NCBI GenBank assembly: GCA_003563455.1
Contig: PWRV01000229.1
Coordinates: forward strand, 1-25,591
DNA: 25,591 nucleotides
Direction: 5' to 3'
DNA from: Thioalkalivibrio sp.
Lineage (GTDB): Bacteria > Pseudomonadota > Gammaproteobacteria > Ectothiorhodospirales > Ectothiorhodospiraceae
Shown here: positions 8,299 to 16,495 of the stretch, piece after piece
How the letters are laid out: each line of letters begins with the position of its first letter
Numbering within the stretch: the stretch's first letter is position 1
Position numbers and translations under genes: made by a program
The notes under the pieces: generated by a model
Database searches by the model: none
Seen by the model: the letters and a program-made list of their open reading frames with translations, nothing else
What the model was told of the DNA's origin: nothing

Positions 8299-9421
8299 AG
8301 GAGCGCCCCAGTTCGCCGATTCCCTGACCCCTGAAGAATTCCGCGTAGTGCGCGTCCAGGCGCGCATTATCGAAGCGCCGGTCGCAGAGTTTGCAGACCT
8401 CCCGGAGGAACGCCCTTTGTCGCCGGCTCGGCCTACCGTCGAGCATCACCGTCACCTGAAGCACGTCGAGCAGCAGTGATCGGGCGTGGGCACCGAGATC
8501 CCGGACAGACTGGCTGCGGCCGGACCAGTCGAGGTCCAGTGTACCCGGGCGGATCTCGAGGTCCCGGAACAGCCGTCCGAGCAGGATTACGAAGTTCGGA
8601 TGATCGTTGGCGCTGCGGATGATTGCCTCGGCCACCGCCTCGAGGATCAGTCGACGTGCATCCGCATCAAGGGACTCCACCTGGCCGGAGAGCCGCTCCC
8701 CGAGTTCTTGGACCGCGACCGGGCCCGCCGCACGGACCCGTGACGCGCGCATCACCCAGTGGATGATGATCGCATTCCAGATCGCATAGACGACGATGGC
8801 TACCAGGGGAATCAATGTCCGCACGGCCGCGCGCGCCAGCACCCGGCGCAGCATCACGCGGACGATGAAGCTCGTCGCTCCAATTTTCAGCCGGTACAGC
8901 AGCGCATAGCCCCAGAGCTTCCACCGGGGAACCCGCTGGAAGGGGTCGATGCCGTAGATGGGCTCCTGCGGGTCGGGCAGATCCAGGGCCGAGCGTGACA
9001 ACCCGATCGCGATCACCTGCTCGACCTGATGTTCGGAGAGGCGCAGACCGGCAATGGAGGTAATCCGGGCCACGCGCCACAAAACCACCCAGTAAAGGAA
9101 CACGATTTCCACTGCGCTGATGGCGATCGAGATGCCGAGGAACAGGGCCCAGTACTCGACCCAGCGCAGCCACGACTCGTCGGTATCCGTAATGGTGGCG
9201 TTCAGCCAGATCTCGAGTCCACCGATCAGCGCACCCGAAACCATTCCGGAGAAGGCTGCGAGGAGCACCGCGGAGACCTCCAGCCAGCGGATCCTCCGGA
9301 GTTCGTCCTCGGTCCAGCGGTGCACCTGCGGCTGATCGAGCGCATTCCGCCGCCGGAGGAACCATACCGCTGTGCGTTCGATGAGGTTCAGTTCGGACAG
9401 CTGCGGCTTGGCTGGATCCAT
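8297..9421 (-). CDS. Multi-pass membrane protein with a helical cytoplasmic C-terminal domain
   Basis: The 374-residue protein starts at the ATG at 9421, with AAGGA about ten bases upstream. Hydrophobic segments lie at about residues 48-75, 90-120 and 205-230, with a less clear one near 180-200. The loop between the second and third carries DPQEPIYGIDPFQRVPRWKLW. Residues about 245-374 are soluble and helical, with an acidic/basic pattern and a conserved-looking end (RRQRAFLREVCKLCDRRFD). That region recalls TerB-like or tellurite-resistance-associated helical domains, and the whole resembles LBF_2804-type proteins, but I cannot confirm it from sequence alone. The gene stands alone: it converges with trpB2, and a terminator-like hairpin separates it from the SPOR gene. 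Confidence 0.7.
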   Translation of the reverse strand: MDPAKPQLSELNLIERTAVWFLRRRNALDQPQVHRWTEDELRRIRWLEVSAVLLAAFSGMVSGALIGGLEIWLNATITDTDESWLRWVEYWALFLGISIAISAVEIVFLYWVVLWRVARITSIAGLRLSEHQVEQVIAIGLSRSALDLPDPQEPIYGIDPFQRVPRWKLWGYALLYRLKIGATSFIVRVMLRRVLARAAVRTLIPLVAIVVYAIWNAIIIHWVMRASRVRAAGPVAVQELGERLSGQVESLDADARRLILEAVAEAIIRSANDHPNFVILLGRLFRDLEIRPGTLDLDWSGRSQSVRDLGAHARSLLLDVLQVTVMLDGRPSRRQRAFLREVCKLCDRRFDNARLDAHYAEFFRGQGIGELGRS

Positions 9422-9512
9422 GCGTTCGATTCCTTCGGGTCAAACCGTCCTGCGGCGGTTTTGCCGATCAACTTGTACTTTGTTCTTCGCAACGATTCCG
9501 CCGCCTGAACGG

Positions 9513-9541
9513 AACCCCCCTCGTGGGCCATGCGGGGGGTT
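9513..9541 (-). terminator. Hairpin at the stop codon of the SPOR lipoprotein gene
   Basis: AACCCCCC (9513-9520) pairs perfectly with GGGGGGTT (9534-9541), loop 13 bases. Read on the minus strand, the stem begins within the TAA stop (9542-9540). The tail is TTCCGTT, not a clean T-run, so it may be a weak terminator or a 3' stabiliser. Confidence 0.5.
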
Positions 9542-10763
9542 ACTCCTCGCGCATCGCGTCCTGCACTGATCCGAAGCTGCGGATCCACGGCTGGTTGCGC
9601 CGAACCTCCGCCGGAAGCGATGCAATCGCACCGCGGGCAGCCTCGGCGTTCGGGTAGCTGCCGGCGATCGCAACGAACCAGTTGGCGCCGTTGCGCTCGG
9701 TACGGAACCACGCCGTTTCGCGTTCCAGCGATTGCCGGGCGAGGAAATCACGGACCCCCTGCTCCCGCTCCAGTCCAAGCACCTGAATGGTGAAGGCGTT
9801 GCGTGCCTGCGCGCGGATCCACTCCGGCCCGCCGGAGGCGCCGACAGCCGCCGCGGGGCGCGGCTGCGATTCAGGTGCAGTCTGCGGCCGTGCGGCGGGG
9901 GCAGACACAGCCGCCGCGGTGTCGCTCGGTCTCGACCGATCGGGTTCGGGAACTGCGGTCGCCGTCCTCGGAGCATCGATGCGGCGCGGTTCCGGGACGG
10001 GTGCTCGACGCTGATCGGCGACCGCAACGGCATTTGCGGGCGCCGCCGCACGGGCCTTGGCCAGCTCTTGCAGAGAGTGCGCGTCTTCGAGACTCCCCGT
10101 CCGGGCGTAGTGCTCAGCCACATATTCTGCACGCGCCCCCGCCCGCCCGTAGTCGCCCTGCTCAAGATCCAGTCGCGCGAGCTGCAGTTCGGAGCGGGCC
10201 AGGCCCTCGTGCAAATCCACCAGAAAGGGAAGCGCCTCGTCCCGATACCGGGACTCCGGGAACCGGCTCACCAGGACCGCAAAGTCCTCGACCACGCCCC
10301 GTGCGCGCTCGATATCGGCCAGCCATTCCGATCCGGACGAGGCCGCGGTATGACCCGCCTTCCAGATCCCGTAAGCCGCAACGGCGTGCAGGTAGTAGGC
10401 ATAATCCTGCTGCGCGAACGGCGACCCCCGGGCCACGACGGTCTCCGTGTGCCGCCGTGCGCGCTCGGCCTCGTCTGCCTGGATGCACGCGGCGGCGATC
10501 TGCAGACGCGTGCGCATTGCCGCCGCTTCGCCCGCAAAGTGTTGTTCGAAGGTTTCCACCGCCGCATCGGCACCGATGCAGTCGCCTTTCTGCACTGCCT
10601 CGGCAACGGCGGCGCGGGCGGATGGCTCGGCCGGCACGGGACCGCCGCTGGTCGCGCAGCCCGCAAGCAGCAATGCGAGGCCGACAGCCCCCAGAAGCGC
10701 GGACCAGCGGCCGCCGGCAATACCGGGCAAGGGATGAGTCTGACGCGGGCCGTTCTCGTTCAC
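9540..10763 (-). CDS. SPOR-domain lipoprotein
   Basis: With the GTG at 10763 as start, the 407-residue product has a signal peptide with lipobox LLAGC (Cys at about 36), so it should be a lipid-anchored envelope protein. Residues about 45-245 are Ala/Glu-rich helices spaced like TPR repeats (QKGDCIGADAAVETF; EGLARSELQLARLDLEQGDYGRAGARAEYV). Then comes a Pro/Ala/Arg linker of about 80 residues, and a C-terminal SPOR domain (AFTIQVLGLEREQGV ... NWFVAIAGSYPNAEAA). SPOR domains bind denuded peptidoglycan at division sites. A TTG at 10859 overlapping the upstream stop would add 32 residues and is less likely. It probably forms an operon with the AAA ATPase. Confidence 0.8.
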   Translation of the reverse strand: MNENGPRQTHPLPGIAGGRWSALLGAVGLALLLAGCATSGGPVPAEPSARAAVAEAVQKGDCIGADAAVETFEQHFAGEAAAMRTRLQIAAACIQADEAERARRHTETVVARGSPFAQQDYAYYLHAVAAYGIWKAGHTAASSGSEWLADIERARGVVEDFAVLVSRFPESRYRDEALPFLVDLHEGLARSELQLARLDLEQGDYGRAGARAEYVAEHYARTGSLEDAHSLQELAKARAAAPANAVAVADQRRAPVPEPRRIDAPRTATAVPEPDRSRPSDTAAAVSAPAARPQTAPESQPRPAAAVGASGGPEWIRAQARNAFTIQVLGLEREQGVRDFLARQSLERETAWFRTERNGANWFVAIAGSYPNAEAARGAIASLPAEVRRNQPWIRSFGSVQDAMREE

Positions 10764-10855
10764 GGCGGTATTCTCGCCCAAATCCGTGGCACATTCCCAC
10801 TCGTTTGCACCCGCGCGGAATCGAGCACCGGAACAACGGCAGCGCAGGACGCACT

Positions 10856-12379
10856 TCAAGGCTGACCCTTTTGCGAAGCCGGGGTCGCCCGATCCTGGGA
10901 CCAGGTGCGCAGCGCCTTGATCTGTTCCGACATGGTCTTTGACAGGGGCACAATTCGCGACGTGCTCCAGAACAGGTCGCGCTCGTTCATCTCGCGGCCC
11001 TCCTCCCAGGCATGCACCGATGCCGACTTCACCGCCTGTTCGATCTCCGCGCCGCTCCAGCTGCGCGTCAGCACGGTCAGTGTGTTCATGTTGAAGGCGG
11101 CCGGGTCGGCCCCCGCATCGCGCAGATGGATCTTCAGGATACCAGTGCGCTCGTCCTCGTTTGGCAGATCAAGGAAGAAGAGCTGGTCGAAGCGGCCCTT
11201 GCGGATCACCTCGGCGGGGAGCAGCTGGATCCGGTTGGCGGTGGCCACCACGAAGACGCCCGGTGGCTTTTCCTGCATCCAGGTCAGGAAGCTGGAGAAG
11301 ATGTTCGGGTTGTTGCCCCGATGACCCTCCGAGTCATAGCCGAAGCTGTTCTCCATCTCGTCGATCCAGAGCACCATCGGTGCAATCTGCTCCGCCATCT
11401 GCAGCGCATGGTCGAAAGCGGACTCCGGCGCCCCGTAGGCGCCGGAGAGCACCAGGTTCATGTCCAGGCGGACCAGAGGCAGAGACCAGGCGCTGGCGAT
11501 CACTTTCGCCGCCATGCTCTTGCCGCAGCCACTGACTCCCATGAACAGTACGCCGGAAGGAGGCGAAACGCGGGCATCCGCGCGTTCCCCGGAGAAGAAA
11601 CTGCGGCGCGTCAGCACCCACTCCTTCAGGTTCTCGAGCCCGCCGACCCGATCGATCGCGACCGTGTCCGGAATGTACTTCAGACACGCCTCGCGCATCA
11701 GCGCCGTCGCTTTTTCCGCCCGGATCTCGACGAGTGCCTCCTCCGTCCCGAGCCGCTCTTGCGCCAGAAGGCGGCGCATGAGATGCCGGACCTCGGTCAG
11801 CATCATGCCCTTCATGGACGCCGCGGCCTGTAGCAGCCATGGCTCCGGTGGCGCCGGAGCGGGTCCCCTCGCCGCAAGCACCCGGAGTGCTTCAAGGATC
11901 TCCTGTTGATCGGGGGCGCCCAGGTCCGCCGTGAAGATCTCTCGCGTCAGAGATTCCGGAATATTCCAGACCGGGCAGGACAGAAAGATGAAGGTGTCAG
12001 CACCGTCCAGCGCAAGATAAAGGTCGCGCAGCGCCCGCACGAGTTCCGGCCGGCCGTCGAACAGCAGCGGCAAATCCTTGAAGAGGTAGAAGGCGTCGCG
12101 CGGTGCCTCGAGGATCGAACTCAGTACCGCCAGGGCGTCGTGCCCAGTGGCGGATTCCTGTCCCGGAAAGCCCCGCGTCGTGGTCCAGACGTGGACCGGA
12201 CGCGAGTCGCCATAGTGCGTTGCCGACCACTCGGCAAGAGCCCGTTCCAGACGGCCCTCCTCGTGACACCGCACATAGACGAGCGGCTGCCCGCCGGTCA
12301 GGGCCTTGCCGATTCGGGTGCTCAGGCTGTGCAAGCGGGAACTCCAATCAGATTGCCGGGGAGGATCGTGCGCGCCCAC
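10856..12379 (-). CDS. Ycf46-like AAA+ ATPase
   Basis: The 507-residue protein has an N-terminal domain of about 230 residues that resembles a degenerate P-loop fold (LVYVRCHEEGRLE; DAFYLFKDLPLLFDG) and a C-terminal canonical AAA module. Walker A is GVSGCGKS (about 281-288), Walker B is VLWIDEMEN (about 336-344), and the second region of homology includes FVVATANRIQLLPAEVIRKGRFDQ with likely arginine fingers. A lid with RSWSGAEIEQAVKSA follows. This order and length match Ycf46-type ATPases known from cyanobacteria and proteobacteria, whose role is poorly defined. The start is the GTG at 12379; there is no ATG in frame nearby. The SPOR lipoprotein gene follows at 92 bases. Confidence 0.82.
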   Translation of the reverse strand: MGAHDPPRQSDWSSRLHSLSTRIGKALTGGQPLVYVRCHEEGRLERALAEWSATHYGDSRPVHVWTTTRGFPGQESATGHDALAVLSSILEAPRDAFYLFKDLPLLFDGRPELVRALRDLYLALDGADTFIFLSCPVWNIPESLTREIFTADLGAPDQQEILEALRVLAARGPAPAPPEPWLLQAAASMKGMMLTEVRHLMRRLLAQERLGTEEALVEIRAEKATALMREACLKYIPDTVAIDRVGGLENLKEWVLTRRSFFSGERADARVSPPSGVLFMGVSGCGKSMAAKVIASAWSLPLVRLDMNLVLSGAYGAPESAFDHALQMAEQIAPMVLWIDEMENSFGYDSEGHRGNNPNIFSSFLTWMQEKPPGVFVVATANRIQLLPAEVIRKGRFDQLFFLDLPNEDERTGILKIHLRDAGADPAAFNMNTLTVLTRSWSGAEIEQAVKSASVHAWEEGREMNERDLFWSTSRIVPLSKTMSEQIKALRTWSQDRATPASQKGQP

Positions 12380-12465
12380 AGCGGGCCCACGCTGCCCTGT
12401 CAGCGTGACATGATAGGAGAAATGGACGTCCTTGTGCGCCCGCGGGCGGGCCCTTCCAGAAACGA

Positions 12466-12491
12466 CGAGGCCCCCGCAACGGGGGGCCTCG
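12466..12491 (-). terminator. Intrinsic terminator after the 62-residue membrane protein gene
   Basis: CGAGGCCCCC (12466-12475) and GGGGGCCTCG (12482-12491) form a perfect 10-bp stem with a six-base loop. On the minus strand it is followed by TCGTCGTTTCT, a modest T-rich tail. It lies between the small gene and the AAA ATPase gene, so it separates their transcripts. Confidence 0.7.
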
Positions 12492-12534
12492 GCCCGGCAA
12501 TCTCTACGTCAAGCTGCCGGCCTGTCCGTGCCGG

Positions 12535-12723
12535 CTACAGTGTTGCCGTGAGGATGCCCATCGCTGCACCACCGGCCGCTCCGACGCTGCCGCAGACCGA
12601 CGGATGGTAGGCCAGCCAGCCCGCCCGGATTCCGACACTGCAGGAGGAGTAAAAGGCAACGAACCCGACCACGGCGAGAAGGACGACCTGCGGCAACCAC
12701 GAGGCAGCGACTAATGCTTCCAT
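12535..12723 (-). CDS. Small two-helix membrane protein (62 residues), unknown function
   Basis: The ATG at 12723 has a perfect GGAGG four bases upstream, a promoter-like pair at 12819-12847 and a strong terminator at 12466-12491, so this short frame is very probably a real gene. The product begins MEALVAASWLP and has a first helix (about 12-28, QVVLLAVVGFVAFY) and a second, Gly/Ala-rich one (about 45-60). The loop between contains two Cys (in SSCS and VCGS) and aromatic residues. The Gly/Ala helix suggests tight packing or oligomer formation. I do not recognise a family. It is divergent from the NYN gene. Confidence 0.7.
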   Translation of the reverse strand: MEALVAASWLPQVVLLAVVGFVAFYSSCSVGIRAGWLAYHPSVCGSVGAAGGAAMGILTATL

Positions 12724-12818
12724 CTTTCCTCCAGAACTCTTTGGGTGGGAATGCGCCGCCTCCGGAACCTGTGTGCCGTGGGCGGTCACGGGTTGAAACC
12801 CTTTTTTGTTCGCGCCGT

Positions 12819-12847
12819 ACGTTACTCCCGATCTTCGAAGCCGTCAA
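12819..12847 (-). promoter_or_regulatory. Sigma-70-like promoter for the small membrane protein gene
   Basis: On the minus strand TTGACG (12847-12842) and TAACGT (12824-12819) are separated by exactly 17 bases. A transcript would start near 12812 and carry a leader of about 90 bases to the ATG at 12723. The -10 matches the consensus only at three positions, including the two most important A/T ones. Confidence 0.45.
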
Positions 12848-12909
12848 ACCGGTTGCGCTTTTCAGGTAACCTTCCGGGGAGTGACATCCACCGTCCCCGG
12901 GATTCCTGC

Positions 12910-13728
12910 ATGGCCGACCTGCCCGAGATTCGCAACATGGCGCTCTTCTGCGACTTCGAGAATATCGCGCTCGGTGTGCGGGAGGCCAAATATCCGCAGT
13001 TCGACATCCGGCGGGTGCTGGAGCGGCTTCTGCTGAAGGGCAATATCGTGGTCCGCAAGGCCTACTGCGACTGGGACCGGTACAAGGAATTCAAGGCACC
13101 GATGCACGAAGCGGCATTCGAATTGATCGAGATTCCGCACGTGCGCCAGTCCGGGAAAAATTCGGCGGACATCCGCATGGTCGTCGATGCCCTCGATCTC
13201 TGCTACACGAAGGAGCACGTCGATGCCTTCGTGGTCATCAGCGGCGATTCGGACTTCTCGCCGCTCGTGGCCAAGCTGCGCGAGAACAATCGACTCGTGA
13301 TCGGTGTCGGGGTGAAGAAGTCCACCTCCGACCTCCTTACGACCGCGTGCGACGAGTTCATCTACTACGACGATCTGGTCCGTGAGGAAGCTCGCAAGAG
13401 CCGCAAACCGCGCAAGGGCGCCGAGGCCGCCGGCAAGGGGGAACCATCCGCGAAACCCGGCGACCGGGACAACGGCAAGCGGCGTCAGCAGGCAATGGAG
13501 CTCGTTGTCGAAACGGCCGAGGCACTGCAGGCCGAGCGCGGCGAGGGCGAGCCCATCTGGGGTTCGATGGTCAAGCAGGCGATCAAGCGGCGCAAACCCG
13601 GCTTCAACGAGAGCTACTACGGGTTCCGGCCCTTCAGCGCACTGCTCGAAGAGGCCGGGCAGGCGGGCCTGATCGGCCTCGAACGCGACCAGCGCTCGGG
13701 TGGATACATCATTCAGTTGCAGGACTGA
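12910..13728 (+). CDS. NYN-domain nuclease-like protein with C-terminal OST-HTH (LOTUS) domain
   Basis: The 272-residue product begins MADLPEIRNMALF. Residues about 10-160 form a NYN/PIN-like domain with acidic metal-site residues in FCDFENIA, in KNSADIRMVVDAL and in VISGDSDFSPLV. A basic linker (RKSRKPRKG; GKRRQQ) follows, and residues about 200-272 match the OST-HTH/LOTUS RNA-binding winged helix (GSMVKQAIKRRKPGFNESYYGF, ending SGGYIIQLQD). Related LabA/Limkain-type proteins are thought to cut or regulate RNA in the cytoplasm. The ATG at 12910 fits the domain start; the ribosome site is weak. It shares an upstream region with the divergent small membrane gene. Target RNA unknown. Confidence 0.88.
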   Translation: MADLPEIRNMALFCDFENIALGVREAKYPQFDIRRVLERLLLKGNIVVRKAYCDWDRYKEFKAPMHEAAFELIEIPHVRQSGKNSADIRMVVDALDLCYTKEHVDAFVVISGDSDFSPLVAKLRENNRLVIGVGVKKSTSDLLTTACDEFIYYDDLVREEARKSRKPRKGAEAAGKGEPSAKPGDRDNGKRRQQAMELVVETAEALQAERGEGEPIWGSMVKQAIKRRKPGFNESYYGFRPFSALLEEAGQAGLIGLERDQRSGGYIIQLQD

Positions 13729-13752
13729 GCGACGATACCCGGCCCCGTCGGA

Positions 13753-13810
13753 TCGACGCCGGAAAACCCCCGCGCTACATTGGTGGACGAGCGGGTCGCT
13801 GCAGACCCGC
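13753..13810 (+). promoter_or_regulatory. Candidate promoter and 5'-end hairpin for the DUF4139 gene
   Basis: TCGACG (13753-13758) and TACATT (13776-13781) are 17 bases apart. Just after the expected start point, GCGGGTC (13791-13797) and GACCCGC (13804-13810) form a perfect 7-bp hairpin, followed by the ribosome site. The hairpin is seen directly; the promoter match is modest. Confidence 0.35.
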
Positions 13811-13828
13811 ACCTGTCGGAGAGCCCCG

Positions 13829-15436
13829 ATGACCCTTTCGTTCCGCAAGTCCTCGGTCGCGTCGCTGCTTTTCTGCGGCGCGGCGTTGCTCCCAGTGACC
13901 GCCGTGCTGGCGGAAGGGATCTCGGAAGTCACCGTGTATCCGGACCGGGCCACCGTGACACGGATTCATACGGTCGAGATCAGCCGCGGGGACGGTGTTG
14001 CGCGCATTCATCCGCTGCCGCCGCGCCTCGATCCGGCGAGTCTGCAAGTCCGGGCCGAAGGACTGGACGGACTGCGCCTGCACCACGCCGAGACCCGCAT
14101 CGTCCACGGCCGGGATTTCGCGCATCCCGAGGAGCAGCGCCTCACGGAGGCATTGCAATCCGGGCAGGATGCACGCCGCCGGCTCGTGGACCGGCGTCAG
14201 GCCCAGGAGATCAAGCTCGAATTCATTCGGCACCTGACCGAGAATGCCGGCGCGGTGGAACCCGGACTCCCGCCCAACGACTGGCACCGCTCCTGGGGCA
14301 TGATCGGAGACGGGGCCCTCGAGACACTGGAGAGAATCACGCTGATCGACGAGGACATCCGCGAGATCGACGAAGAAATCGACCGCATCCGCAGGGAACT
14401 GGAGGCCTTGCGCACGGATCGGCGCGACACGCTCGAGGCCGCTGTCCACTACTCCGCCGCCGAAGCCGGCACTGCCAGACTGATCCTCGAATATGAAATT
14501 CCCGGCGCCACCTGGGCGCCCTTGTACGCGGCGCGGCTGGATACTGTCGCCGGCCGGATGGAGTGGGTGCAACAGGCCCAGGTCCGCCAGAATACGGGCG
14601 AGTCCTGGGAGGATGTGACGCTGCACCTGTCCACCGCCCGCCCCGCACTGGGTGGGCGCCTGCCCGAGCTGCAGCCGTGGTTCATCGACGCAGGTCCCGA
14701 ACCCGAAACCGTCTCGCGGCACGAGATCAGCGCGCGAGACGCGCTGGCGGCTCCCGCGCATGCCACCGTCGAGGCCGCGGCTTTGGAGACCACCGGTTTC
14801 GTTAGCCGTTACCGGGTTCCGGGCCGGATCTCCCTGCCGCCGGACAACCGGCTCCAGCGTTTCCTGCTGGCGCGGGACGAGAACGAGGCCGATCTTTCGG
14901 TTCGCGCCGTCCCTTTGTTGTCTCCGCACGCGTTTCTGTTTGCGGAGACGGTCTTCGAGGGCGACACGCCGCTGTTGCCCGGATCCGTGACCCTGTTCCA
15001 GGACGGGCAACTGGTGGGTCGAACGCGGGTCGGGACGGGGGCCCCTGGCGCACCGTTGAATCTCGCCTTCGGCGTTGACGACCGGATCGAGGTCGAGCGC
15101 ATGCTCGACCGCGACAGTACCGGCCGGCAGGGCTTGCTCAGGCGTCAACAGCGTCTGGAGCGAAGTTATCGCATCACGGTCACCAATCGTCATGACAGGG
15201 CACTGCCGGTGACGGTGCTCGATCGCCTGCCGGTGTCCCGGGATGAGCGGATCCAGGTGGAGCTGACGGCGGAGACCACCAAACCGGCTGAACGCGACGT
15301 CGATGGCCGTCTCGGCGTGCTTGCCTGGGATCTCGAACCCGCCCCCGGTGCGACAGAAGAGGTGCGGTTCGGCTTCACGGTCTCCTGGCCCGAGGAGGTG
15401 GAAGACATTCGCGGCCTCGAGTCGGGCTGGCGCTGA
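13829..15436 (+). CDS. Secreted DUF4139-domain protein (mucoidy inhibitor MuiA-like)
   Basis: The 535-residue protein starts at the ATG at 13829, with GGAGAG upstream. A Sec signal peptide ends at about residue 28 (VTAVLAEG). The mature N-terminus, EGISEVTVYPDRATVTRIHTVEI, is the classic DUF4140 start. A coiled coil follows at about 165-205 (IDEDIREIDEEIDRIRRELEALRTDRRD). From about 220 to the end is the DUF4139 beta-rich region (YEIPGATWAPLYAARLDTVAG; QNTGESWEDVTLHLSTARP; a late YRITVTNRHDRALPVTVLDRLPVS). The family includes MuiA-type proteins; its biochemistry is not defined. It probably acts in the periplasm. It may be a single-gene unit, with its own promoter-like sequence 3' of the NYN gene. 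Confidence 0.85.
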   Translation: MTLSFRKSSVASLLFCGAALLPVTAVLAEGISEVTVYPDRATVTRIHTVEISRGDGVARIHPLPPRLDPASLQVRAEGLDGLRLHHAETRIVHGRDFAHPEEQRLTEALQSGQDARRRLVDRRQAQEIKLEFIRHLTENAGAVEPGLPPNDWHRSWGMIGDGALETLERITLIDEDIREIDEEIDRIRRELEALRTDRRDTLEAAVHYSAAEAGTARLILEYEIPGATWAPLYAARLDTVAGRMEWVQQAQVRQNTGESWEDVTLHLSTARPALGGRLPELQPWFIDAGPEPETVSRHEISARDALAAPAHATVEAAALETTGFVSRYRVPGRISLPPDNRLQRFLLARDENEADLSVRAVPLLSPHAFLFAETVFEGDTPLLPGSVTLFQDGQLVGRTRVGTGAPGAPLNLAFGVDDRIEVERMLDRDSTGRQGLLRRQQRLERSYRITVTNRHDRALPVTVLDRLPVSRDERIQVELTAETTKPAERDVDGRLGVLAWDLEPAPGATEEVRFGFTVSWPEEVEDIRGLESGWR

Positions 15437-15455
15437 TCAGCGGCGCTGTCCGCAG

Positions 15456-15494
15456 GCCGGATTCGGAGCCCGGATCCGGCACATTCGCTATACT
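15456..15494 (+). promoter_or_regulatory. Inverted repeat and -10-like box upstream of the 94-residue gene
   Basis: GCCGGAT (15456-15462) pairs with ATCCGGC (15474-15480), just after the DUF4139 stop, so it may end that transcript. TATACT (15489-15494), a good -10 match, follows at once. No clear -35 is present at the right distance, so an activator or a different sigma factor would be needed. Confidence 0.3.
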
Positions 15495-15587
15495 CGGGCC
15501 AGGGCTGAACGCGGTCGGATTCCGTGTAGCCCCGGATCGGCGTGGCGGCCCATCAGTAACGATTTTCCTCGAGTGAGGACAGCCCCT

Positions 15588-15872
15588 ATGACGTTCAAGG
15601 TCGGCGAACTGGTCATCATGCAGAATGCCAGCTACTACACGGAATGGAACGGCGCTCTGGGCGTGATCGTGAGCCCCCTGGCGCCCCGGACCTCGATGGA
15701 CCTCCTCAGCATGCAATACCGGACCAACCCGAGCTACCGGGTGAAGGTGCTGACCCGTGACGGCATCGTTGTCGATGCACGTCCGCACCAGATCCGACGC
15801 CTGCGCGGACCGGACGAGGCAACCGTTGGCGACCACAGCCACCGGCGCCCGACGTCGGCAGACGTCAGTTGA
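15588..15872 (+). CDS. Small hypothetical protein (94 residues), possible SH3-like barrel
   Basis: It starts at the ATG at 15588, with GAGG about ten bases upstream. The sequence begins MTFKVGELVIMQNASYYTEWNGALGVIVSPL, with a later YRVKVLTRDGIVVDARPHQIRRL. The pattern, short beta strands around 'GELV', 'GALGVIV' and 'YRVKVL', resembles small SH3-like or KOW-type barrels found in phage and host proteins that bind RNA or protein. I do not recognise a specific family and cannot assign a role. The last 20 residues are charged and His-rich and probably disordered. It sits between a secreted protein and a lipoprotein gene, with about 100 bases on each side. Confidence 0.65.
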   Translation: MTFKVGELVIMQNASYYTEWNGALGVIVSPLAPRTSMDLLSMQYRTNPSYRVKVLTRDGIVVDARPHQIRRLRGPDEATVGDHSHRRPTSADVS

Positions 15873-15976
15873 CCCGGCAACCGGGGATTCCTCGGCCGTC
15901 TGACGTGCCGCCGCGCGGGAGGCGCGTTTCCCGCCGGAAAGCGCCGCTGGCCGGGTATGATGGCTGGCGGCGGATA

Positions 15977-16465
15977 ATGCGGGCGGGAATCGCCGTCGCC
16001 GCGATTGCGTTGCTCTCGGCTTGCGGACAGTTCCTCCCCGGAGAATGGGAGTACCGCTGTGCGCCGTCGCCGCTGGTGCCCGAATCGGAACGCTGTCACG
16101 CCGCGCTGGACCGCGAGGGAACGCCAATGGCCTTCATCCCCGAGGGCGATGGGTGGCTCTTTGCCGCTGCCTGGATCGGTGAGGATTTTCAGCTGATCCA
16201 GTCCACGCTCGACACCCCCACCCTGCGCCGATCGGTACGTGCCGAAGACGGCTATTGCGCCGGCCCGATCTGCTGGATCGAGTTCAGCGATGCGCAGATG
16301 TCCAGGATCGAGCGACGCGGGTCGTTTCGCGTCGAGCTCACGCGGGTCTTCTACTCCGAGGAGGGCCGCATGCGCCGGGGCACCACCGGCTTCCACGTGC
16401 CGGCGCGCGGACTGCCCGAGGCCCTCGAGCGACTGCGCAGCGAGACCGAGCCGCAGGCACACTAA
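15977..16465 (+). CDS. Small lipoprotein of unknown function
   Basis: The 162-residue product begins MRAGIAVAAIALLSACGQF: a very short signal peptide with lipobox LLSAC, Cys at residue 16. The mature part has two more Cys pairs (in YRCAPSPL/ERCHAAL and in GYCAGPICW), which could form disulfides in the periplasm. The segment FIPEGDGWLFAAAWIGEDF and the later ICWIEFSDAQMSRIERRGSFRVELTRV suggest a beta-sandwich. I do not recognise a family. The ATG at 15977 is preceded by GGCGG and directly gives the signal peptide, so the start is well supported. Confidence 0.72.
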   Translation: MRAGIAVAAIALLSACGQFLPGEWEYRCAPSPLVPESERCHAALDREGTPMAFIPEGDGWLFAAAWIGEDFQLIQSTLDTPTLRRSVRAEDGYCAGPICWIEFSDAQMSRIERRGSFRVELTRVFYSEEGRMRRGTTGFHVPARGLPEALERLRSETEPQAH

Positions 16466-16495
16466 CCTGCACGGCACCACCCCCGACGATGAAAG

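Noticed and set aside
6685..8367. A 560-codon minus-strand open frame
   Set aside because: It lies antisense to trpB2, whose identity is certain, and it shows no recognisable domain.
12790..12808. Possible plus-strand terminator with a T-run (GGGTTGAAACCC then T6)
   Set aside because: The stem is at most four pairs with a workable loop, and no plus-strand gene ends here; more likely part of the divergent promoter region.
13775..15193. A 472-codon minus-strand open frame
   Set aside because: It is the antisense shadow of the DUF4139 gene, which has a signal peptide and clear domains.
15945..15965. TATGAT -10-like sequence before the lipoprotein gene
   Set aside because: No -35 at a usable distance, and the leader would be only about eight bases long.
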